Position numbers and translations under genes: made by a program. The notes beneath the pieces are model-generated. The model searched no databases and was not told the origin of the DNA. It worked only from the letters and a program-made list of their open reading frames with translations. This document shows positions 1 to 5,504 of a DNA stretch of 7,001 nucleotides, in pieces (within the stretch, counting starts at the first letter, position 1; the number at the start of each line of letters is the position of its first letter). This DNA is from JANXSD01 sp038206385. Lineage in GTDB: Bacteria > Bacteroidota > Bacteroidia > AKYH767-A > OLB10. Location: positions 1-7,001 of the forward strand of contig JBBRAW010000141.1 in assembly GCA_038206385.1 (NCBI GenBank), read 5' to 3'.

Positions 1-275
1 CGGACAAGGACGGCGACGTTAGCAACTACTTTTTTGATGCCACAAGCTACCTGCTTTTAAAGCAATCTACCAAGCGCAAAATGGGTGAGAAGGAAGTGGC
101 TGTTGACTTTATTTATGGCAATTATAAGGCTACAGATGGCTTTTTATTCCCCTGGGCTCTTGAAATCAAAGCTCCGGATTCTCCTATGGGAGGCGACCAA
201 AAGGCAATTGTTGAGACTGTGACGCTGAACGTTCCTACTGAGGACGTGGACTACGTTATGCCGGAAAAGAAATAG
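1..275 (+). CDS. LolA-like outer membrane lipoprotein-sorting family protein, C-terminal part
   Basis: The reading frame is open from base 3 through the TAG at 273-275, giving the last 90 residues of a gene that starts upstream of the window. The fragment shows a pattern usual for LolA-like/outer-membrane lipoprotein-sorting proteins of Bacteroidota relatives. A Tyr-Phe-Phe-Asp segment followed by a 'YLLLK' strand (a fitted model substrate reporting its parameters) leads to a 'FIYGNYKATDGFLFPWALEI' strand pair (a residue stretch saying the coating must be matched), then a charged tail ending PEKK. LolA-fold proteins are periplasmic carriers of lipid or lipoprotein, but this branch is poorly characterised and the fragment is too short to say what it carries. 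An internal ATG at 81 is possible, but the frame continues upstream of it with the same family pattern, so it is not the true start. A terminator follows five bases after the stop. Family assignment is moderately sure. Confidence 0.68.
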   Translation, partial: DKDGDVSNYFFDATSYLLLKQSTKRKMGEKEVAVDFIYGNYKATDGFLFPWALEIKAPDSPMGGDQKAIVETVTLNVPTEDVDYVMPEKK

Positions 276-279
276 TGAA

Positions 280-302
280 GGTTTCGCTGAAACCACTTTT
301 TT
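280..302 (+). terminator. Rho-independent terminator of the LolA-like gene
   Basis: A perfect 6-bp stem, GGTTTC at 280-285 pairing with GAAACC at 289-294, has a 3-base loop (GCT). Two bases later comes a run of six T at 297-302. It begins five bases after the TAG stop of the upstream plus-strand gene, which is where an intrinsic terminator should be. The stem is short, so strength is uncertain. Confidence 0.7.
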
Positions 303-432
303 GAAAGTAAATTATTGTTTTATTAAATTTTTCGATTTTTGGTGGGATTTTTGAGTTTGGATTAACAGCTATTTAGCTTTTGAATGTTGCGTTTTGTTTC
401 AAAAAATAGTAATGATTTAACAAATATTTAGT

Positions 433-457
433 GTCAAGGTTTCGTTTGACCGAAGCT
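433..457 (+). repeat. Imperfect second copy of the terminator-stem sequence
   Basis: The 9-mer AAGGTTTCG at 436-444 repeats exactly the one at 278-286 in the terminator of the LolA-like gene, and the match extends to 11 of 12 bases (GTGAAGGTTTCG against GTCAAGGTTTCG). The copy can fold in two ways: GTCAA at 433-437 with TTGAC at 446-450, or GGTTTCG at 438-444 with CGAAGCT at 451-457 using two G-U pairs. It is followed by T-rich sequence but no clean T-run until the next hairpin. It may be a remnant of a duplicated gene end, or chance. Confidence 0.4.
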
Positions 458-475
458 TTCAATTTATTCTTTTTT

Positions 476-499
476 AAAGGGGGCGAAAGCCCCTTTTTT
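476..499 (+). terminator. Strong hairpin terminator between convergent genes
   Basis: A 9-bp stem (476-484 with 489-497, including one G-U pair) is closed by a GAAA tetraloop at 485-488, and its 3' arm merges into a T-run at 494-499. This is a textbook intrinsic terminator in the plus direction. Its last bases overlap the TAA stop (500-498) of the minus-strand operon. On the minus strand the hairpin is preceded by six A but followed by only three T, so it would act there more weakly. It probably insulates the operon from plus-strand read-through and may also end the operon transcript. Confidence 0.8.
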
Positions 500-1442
500 A
501 TTTGGGATGATTTATTTCAGCTTTTAATATAACAATATCTCCAGTAGGCTCTCGGTTTACAGGATTTGCACTTTTACCTGCACTAATTCGCCACACATCA
601 ATAGCTTCATAATTTATGGAGGTAATCATGCTAAGTAAAGTAAATGGTTTAGGCCCGCAGGGGGCTATTATAGCTCTAAAATCAACCATAAGATCCAAAC
701 ACAAATTTCTAAGTAATGTTTCAGTATAAACTAGATCCATTAGCGGATACTTAACAATATTATTTGGATCAATTTCGCTAATTAGTTCTTTATTATTTTC
801 GATAACTTTAATCGCATATTCTTTATTAAAAGAATTATCAGTGTGGAATAAAAAAGTTCTGTCAGCATTGAAATATTCTTTTAAACCAAAAGCTCTCTTT
901 TTTTCATATCCTAGACCAATAATCAAGGCAGTTGGTTTTTGGGGGACTGAAAGAGAATAAAAGCCTTCAACGGGCTCAACATGTTCACTAAATATGTGCT
1001 TTTCAGGGGGCGAGGCAAACTCACTAACTGAATAAGAAAAAAATATATGAACAGATTTTAATTTTTTAACTTTTCTTATACTATTTAAAATACTTGCATA
1101 CCATATTCTTGTCATGCTTGAATAATCAACTAAGATATTTAATTTTTCCTGTTTATTTGTGAAAAAAAAATCTTCCAAAAAACATTCAATTTTTGAAGAG
1201 TTATTTCCATCTTCCATGATAGAAGTATAACCTTGGTTAATGAAAGTTTTATCATTTAATTCTCTGTCAAACAAATCAAGATTATTGTTAAAACCTATAA
1301 AAAATTTGTAACTTGAATTGAGTTCGACTTTTTCAATTAAAAATCTCGCGCGAGTTTCATAACCTGAGGCAGAGATAATTAAATCAAAATGTGTATCTTT
1401 TAAATCTTTTTCAGAAATTTGCTGAGTAAATATTGATTTCAT
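498..1442 (-). CDS. Uncharacterised protein with two similar Rossmann-like halves; last gene of the four-gene operon
   Basis: I do not recognise a named family for this 314-residue protein. It appears internally duplicated. In the N-terminal half a hydrophobic strand runs into S26-G-Y-E29 followed by R31-A-R, and a second strand carries D106-Y-S-S-M-T-R112 before a long helix. In the C-terminal half the same order recurs: strand, G176-L-G-Y-E180 followed by R183-A, then strand A257-I-I-A-P-C-G-P-K265 before a helix. Both second motifs sit at the strand-to-helix turn where Rossmann-like folds bind a ligand, and the pattern loosely recalls CARF-type nucleotide sensors, but that is inference. 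No signal peptide or membrane segment is seen, so it should be cytoplasmic. The ATG overlaps the TGA of the ATPase gene by four bases, implying translational coupling and a role as ATPase partner. The TAA stop lies in the T-run of the terminator. Base composition is AT-rich like the rest of the operon. Confidence 0.85.
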   Translation of the reverse strand: MKSIFTQQISEKDLKDTHFDLIISASGYETRARFLIEKVELNSSYKFFIGFNNNLDLFDRELNDKTFINQGYTSIMEDGNNSSKIECFLEDFFFTNKQEKLNILVDYSSMTRIWYASILNSIRKVKKLKSVHIFFSYSVSEFASPPEKHIFSEHVEPVEGFYSLSVPQKPTALIIGLGYEKKRAFGLKEYFNADRTFLFHTDNSFNKEYAIKVIENNKELISEIDPNNIVKYPLMDLVYTETLLRNLCLDLMVDFRAIIAPCGPKPFTLLSMITSINYEAIDVWRISAGKSANPVNREPTGDIVILKAEINHPK

Positions 1443-3349
1443 TTATTAAATAAAGAAAATTGATCTTTTGATTTCTGGATATTATTTTTTTGAATAAGAA
1501 AATCCATTAAAATAGTGCTTAAATTTATTGTATGGTATTCTCTAATGGGTAGTTTAAACAATGGGTGCAAAATATAGGATAATCTAAATTTTTTATTTCG
1601 AAGCTCTTGTTCATTTAAAAGACCCTCTTGAGGTTCCAAGTGCAGAATTGCTCCAACATTTAAAGCAAATTTTAGCAATACTATAAGTTGAGCATCCACT
1701 TTCTCATCAATAATAAAAACGCTTAAGGGATCCATTGTAAATGGATTGGTTACGATTTTATTAAAAAAATATTTACCAATGTGAGTTAATACTTCCCCTA
1801 AGTTAATTCTAGTATTATTTAATACAATATTTGCATCAGGATGATTTGAGAATATTTCAAAATTTGTTTCCGAAACAAATTGAGCTACCCTTGCTTGATT
1901 TGAAATTGAAACTTCATTTACTTTGCAATCATTTTTAATTTTTATATAAGGATATATTTCAGTTACTAAATTAATTATTGTTCGTGGATTTCCGTCACAT
2001 ATGTGATAAATATTGGGTAAACCATAATAAAGAGCAGTAATTTTTCTTGAGCGAAGTTTTTCTTCAGGTTTTTTAAAATAATAACGAAAAATAACAATTG
2101 GTTTAATTTTTCTCAGAACGGAATCTTCAATTGCTTTCTGTTTAGTAATAGGATTCTCAGGTCTTATTCCTTTGCTTAATAAAAATTTATTGAAACTATT
2201 ATCTTTTATAGCTAGCTCTCTCATGATTATCCAAAAAGCAGAATATTTTTCATACACCGATTTGCTCTTTGCTTTTTGGAATTTTGAATGCTCATTTTCA
2301 TAAAATGTTTTTTCATCGTTATAATGACCAAAAACTTCTAAAGGATGTATTTTAAAATTAAATTTCTTTGCTATCAAAGACGAAACAAAATTATTGCAAA
2401 AAGACTCCCAGTTTTTTTCATCGGTGCGACTTGAAAGCCAAGTTCTAATAATTTTATAATCATTATCCAATTGGGCATCAATTTTAAAATATTTTTTATT
2501 GGTTGAATCATATAATGATACTAAAGGAGTTGTGGCTAATTTAAATAAAAATTTTTGATTTCTACTTCGTAGAAAACCTAATAATTCTAATTGAAGCCAT
2601 TCTGGCGCAATTTCGAGTTCATCAAAGCAAAGAGCCCATCTAAAATAATTACTATTAAAAACATTTAAGTCCTTAAAATGATTTTCAAAAGAATTGCACG
2701 CTAGCACCAATAGATCAAAAAATTCTTCATAGAAATAGTTAGGTTTTTCAATTTGGTTAAAGTGTAAATTTTCACTTACAATTTTATTAACTGTAGTATT
2801 TACTTCCTTTATTCTCAAATGTAAGCTATCAACAATAGCATCAATACTGAGAGGTATGGGTTTAGGAATATTCCAAAATTTTATTAAATCTTTAATAAAA
2901 GATTCTAGTTTAGAAAGTAGTTTTCCTTCTATTGGAATTTTTAGTAGGAGATGTGTAAAAGTTTTACATGCTGAAATAAGAATGTTAGTATTCACTAACA
3001 TTCGAGAGATTGATTTGGAGATGTCTTTATTATCACCTAATTTTTTTTCTAAACTTTGAATTTGTTTCATCCATTGTATATCAGAGGGTATATAAATACC
3101 AAAAAAAGGAATTTCTTTATGTATTTCTTTTGCTTCAGTTGAATTCCAATTATATATTGCTCCCGGTGTAATCATTTTCATAAGCGTGGTTTTACCACTA
3201 CCACGAGGTCCCATTAATAATGAATTGTCATTTTTTAATAATTTATAAAACTCTTGATTTGGAATAAAACTTTCCGCAACTTCTTCAAATGACAAATATC
3301 TTGCATTATAAGTATTGTATTGAATTATTATGTTTTCTTCTTCTTTCAT
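1439..3349 (-). CDS. ORC/CDC6-like AAA+ family P-loop ATPase
   Basis: This 636-residue cytoplasmic protein has a clear Walker A, G47-P-R-G-S-G-K53-T-T, after an N-terminal segment of about 40 residues. The Walker B strand is A239-L-C-F-D243-E244-L-E, placed unusually far (about 190 residues) downstream, so a helical insertion of roughly residues 90-230 interrupts the ATPase core. The following strand K270-L-A-T-T-P275 is in the sensor-1 position, with Thr where Asn is common. G453-N-P-R456 before a helix looks like the sensor-2 arginine motif of ORC/CDC6 and STAND-type ATPases. The C-terminal part (about 480-636) is mixed alpha/beta and may be a winged-helix or partner-binding region. Such ATPases act as nucleotide-driven switches or loaders on DNA, and I infer a regulatory or sensing role in this operon. 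Its ATG overlaps the phosphoesterase stop by four bases (ATGA), and its own TGA overlaps the next gene the same way. The family call is good; the function is open. Confidence 0.88.
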   Translation of the reverse strand: MKEEENIIIQYNTYNARYLSFEEVAESFIPNQEFYKLLKNDNSLLMGPRGSGKTTLMKMITPGAIYNWNSTEAKEIHKEIPFFGIYIPSDIQWMKQIQSLEKKLGDNKDISKSISRMLVNTNILISACKTFTHLLLKIPIEGKLLSKLESFIKDLIKFWNIPKPIPLSIDAIVDSLHLRIKEVNTTVNKIVSENLHFNQIEKPNYFYEEFFDLLVLACNSFENHFKDLNVFNSNYFRWALCFDELEIAPEWLQLELLGFLRSRNQKFLFKLATTPLVSLYDSTNKKYFKIDAQLDNDYKIIRTWLSSRTDEKNWESFCNNFVSSLIAKKFNFKIHPLEVFGHYNDEKTFYENEHSKFQKAKSKSVYEKYSAFWIIMRELAIKDNSFNKFLLSKGIRPENPITKQKAIEDSVLRKIKPIVIFRYYFKKPEEKLRSRKITALYYGLPNIYHICDGNPRTIINLVTEIYPYIKIKNDCKVNEVSISNQARVAQFVSETNFEIFSNHPDANIVLNNTRINLGEVLTHIGKYFFNKIVTNPFTMDPLSVFIIDEKVDAQLIVLLKFALNVGAILHLEPQEGLLNEQELRNKKFRLSYILHPLFKLPIREYHTINLSTILMDFLIQKNNIQKSKDQFSLFNK

Positions 3350-4512
3350 ATTTCTATTCTTATAATTTGTTGCGCATTATCAAATGTAGGATGAAATTGA
3401 AGCTTATATTTTTCCCTCATGAAATTAACAAATTTTTCTTGATAAGTTGGTATTAAGTATTGCACATCGGGTTTAAATTTTAACAATTCAGTAAAATTAA
3501 CCATATGCATATTTTGTTCATAAAACCAATTAGCACAATCTTCAGCTAGTAAATCTATACTTCCTGTATAACCAAAACCAGTTAAGCAAGGAAAAACATT
3601 TTTTTGATTTCTAGTCCAACCTTTTGTATAAGAATATTCCCAAGTTTTTATAATCCCATTTACATAAATAATACTTTTTTTATGGATTTTAGAAAATTCA
3701 ATTATATGAAATGTATTTTTCTTATCCCAATAATGTAAATTTGCCAGTGAAGAAAAACTACCTGCACAAAAAATTGGCAAACTATTTCTATATATTAAGT
3801 TAGGAATATGTTTGTGCCCATGCACAATTAAATGAAAATTATATTTTTCTAATAAATCTAAAAAATGATCACCTTTCTCTAATACATCACCGTCTTTGTA
3901 TAACTCATCCATATTAGAAAATTTAATCGGGTGATGATGACACATTGCCACTTTAAATTTTTCAGAATCTTTGGTTTTAGTTAATTCAATTTCAATTGCT
4001 TCCAATATTTCAGTAGTTATTATAGATTGTTCGGCTTTCTCTTTTGTAGTATGAGTAAACGAACTATTAAAAACCAAAACTATAATTTCATCTAAATCTA
4101 ATACAAAAAAATTTTGTGACCAAAATTTTTCTTTAAATTCATCAATATTATATGGATAATCTTTATTTAAATTTTTTCCAATTTTATTGTAATTTCCTCC
4201 ACGTGAATCCAAATCATGATTTCCAACTGTAGCAATCAAATTTTTCGATTTTAGCGCATTTTTAATAGAGAGAATATATTGCCATCCACTTACAAAGCCT
4301 TGCTTATTTATTCTATCAGTGATATCTCCCGGACATAATAAAATATCTGTACTTAATTCTTCTTTTTCAATTAACTGCTTTAAAGATTCAATTGGATTTT
4401 GATTTATTGGGGTATCACATAAATCGGAATGAAGATAAGTTGATTTGTCATTTTTTTCATGAGTACAATGTAAATCACTCATTACTGCAATTCTAATTAT
4501 TTGTTCTGGCAT
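3346..4512 (-). CDS. Calcineurin-like metallophosphoesterase with a C-terminal extension
   Basis: All five signature blocks of the two-metal calcineurin-like phosphoesterase fold are present in order: D13-L-H15, G62-D63-I-T-D66-R67, G97-N98-H99-D100, H192-H-H194-P, and H231-G-H233-K-H235. The enzyme should therefore be catalytically competent. Members hydrolyse phosphodiesters or phosphomonoesters. The nearest general classes are CpdA-like cyclic-nucleotide phosphodiesterases and Mre11/SbcD-like nucleases, and the sequence does not decide between them. Residues from about 240 to 388 form an extension beyond the catalytic core, with aromatic-rich segments and no known domain that I can name. 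There is no signal peptide, so it is cytoplasmic. Its ATG directly follows the methylase TAA with no intervening base, and its TGA overlaps the ATPase ATG, so the start is fixed by context. In the operon it is the best candidate for the hydrolytic effector, or for an enzyme that clears a nucleotide signal. Confidence 0.92.
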   Translation of the reverse strand: MPEQIIRIAVMSDLHCTHEKNDKSTYLHSDLCDTPINQNPIESLKQLIEKEELSTDILLCPGDITDRINKQGFVSGWQYILSIKNALKSKNLIATVGNHDLDSRGGNYNKIGKNLNKDYPYNIDEFKEKFWSQNFFVLDLDEIIVLVFNSSFTHTTKEKAEQSIITTEILEAIEIELTKTKDSEKFKVAMCHHHPIKFSNMDELYKDGDVLEKGDHFLDLLEKYNFHLIVHGHKHIPNLIYRNSLPIFCAGSFSSLANLHYWDKKNTFHIIEFSKIHKKSIIYVNGIIKTWEYSYTKGWTRNQKNVFPCLTGFGYTGSIDLLAEDCANWFYEQNMHMVNFTELLKFKPDVQYLIPTYQEKFVNFMREKYKLQFHPTFDNAQQIIRIEI

Positions 4513-5331
4513 TTAAATATTCGTAAAAATTAATTCTGCAGCTTTGCGTCTGTGATCCGTAAAGCCCGCTATATTTCTCTGTAAAAAAATTTTTCTTTTA
4601 TCCCAAGACTTAAAAATATCTAAAGCTTCTTTACAGTACGCATAACTCAATACAAATTTAACACCTTTCTTATCCATTTCGTTAAGAATTTTTTGTAATC
4701 TTAGTAAATCATTATATCCAAATGAATTTGGACCGTATTGATTAAAAATATTTCTATTGTTTACAGCGTAAGGAGGGTCAAGATATACTATATCGTTTTT
4801 TATGGGTCTTTCTTTAATTATTTTTTCAAAATCACCCTGTATTAATTTAACATTTTTTAACTTTTTAGAGGCAGATAATAAGAAATCGCGTTGAACATGA
4901 GTCCCTTTAATTACATTAGAATAGGGAACATTAAAATCCCCATTGCTATTTGTTCTGTATAACCCATTGAAGCAAAATTTGTTCAAATAGAGAAATCTTA
5001 CAGCTTTATCAACCTTGTCCGTTTGTGATTTATCATTTTGTAGTTTTCTAATTTCATAGTATTTTTTAGAGGAAATTGAAATGTTGACAAGTCGGTCGTA
5101 GATCTCGTGTGGATCCTTTTTAATTTGTTTGTAAAGATTAATTAAATCTTTATTCACATCACTTAAAACAGCTTTTTTGAAAGGTAAATCAAAAAATAGA
5201 CGTGCTGAACCAGCGAAAGGTTCGTAATAGGTAGAGTATTCTGAAGTAAAATATTCTCTTAATATAGGTAAAGCTTTTTTCTTGCTTCCAGCCCATCTTA
5301 AGAAAGGTTGACTTTTCTTAGGGGTTTCCAT
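4513..5331 (-). CDS. D12-class (Dam-like) DNA N6-adenine methyltransferase
   Basis: The protein transfers a methyl group from S-adenosylmethionine to the N6 of adenine in a specific DNA sequence. Its 272 residues match the usual Dam/DpnM-type length. The motifs are in the order of this alpha class: F10-L-R-W-A-G-S-K17 at the N-terminus (cofactor site), Y36-E-P-F-A-G-S42 with D58-V-N-K-D62 after it, the family block F113-L-Y-L-N-K-F-C-F-N-G-L-Y125 followed by N134-V-P-Y, and the catalytic D185-P-P-Y188. Near the end, a 'HRRKAAELIF' type segment is also usual. The recognition site cannot be read from sequence; GATC is common in this class but not certain. It is the first gene of the operon, with a promoter 38-66 bases upstream. 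No restriction endonuclease gene is recognisable beside it. The ATG at 5331 fits the family N-terminus, although no clear Shine-Dalgarno is seen. Confidence 0.95.
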   Translation of the reverse strand: METPKKSQPFLRWAGSKKKALPILREYFTSEYSTYYEPFAGSARLFFDLPFKKAVLSDVNKDLINLYKQIKKDPHEIYDRLVNISISSKKYYEIRKLQNDKSQTDKVDKAVRFLYLNKFCFNGLYRTNSNGDFNVPYSNVIKGTHVQRDFLLSASKKLKNVKLIQGDFEKIIKERPIKNDIVYLDPPYAVNNRNIFNQYGPNSFGYNDLLRLQKILNEMDKKGVKFVLSYAYCKEALDIFKSWDKRKIFLQRNIAGFTDHRRKAAELIFTNI

Positions 5332-5368
5332 GATGTTAACTTATCTAAATAATAATTTTTTTCCTAAT

Positions 5369-5397
5369 TATTTACAATGGAATCCTATATCCGTCAA
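5369..5397 (-). promoter_or_regulatory. Predicted sigma70-type promoter of the methylase operon
   Basis: On the minus strand, TTGACG (5397-5392) matches five of six bases of the -35 consensus. It is followed after exactly 17 bases by TAAATA (5374-5369), a weaker -10 match. Transcription would start near 5360, leaving an AT-rich leader of about 30 bases before the methylase ATG. The leader holds no evident Shine-Dalgarno. It is the only good promoter seen for the four genes. Confidence 0.55.
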
Positions 5398-5439
5398 AAA
5401 ACACTTACCTCTTATCTTTCCGCCTCCCATTCTCCCAAC

Positions 5440-5468
5440 TTTTTGTGTATTTTAGCGTAACACAAAAA
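5440..5468. repeat. Inverted repeat in the divergent intergenic region
   Basis: TTTTTGTGT at 5440-5448 is perfectly complementary to ACACAAAAA at 5460-5468, with an 11-base centre. It lies 37-65 bases upstream of the secreted-protein ATG at 5505 and about 45 bases beyond the operon promoter. No T-run follows on either strand, so it is not a normal intrinsic terminator. It could be an operator or a 5'-leader hairpin of the plus-strand gene. The rest of 5398-5504 shows no gene and no confident plus-strand promoter. Confidence 0.4.
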
Positions 5469-5504
5469 AACAGAAACCTCAATTTTCCAACTAACCTCAA
5501 CTAT

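Noticed and set aside
392..404. Small hairpin TTTTG-TTT-CAAAA
   Set aside because: A five-base A/T stem in AT-rich sequence is expected by chance and is not followed by a T-run.
2856..3059. Plus-strand open frame of 67 codons
   Set aside because: It lies wholly antisense inside the ATPase gene, has no ribosome-binding signal or promoter, and its sequence is explained by the complement of the ATPase coding region.
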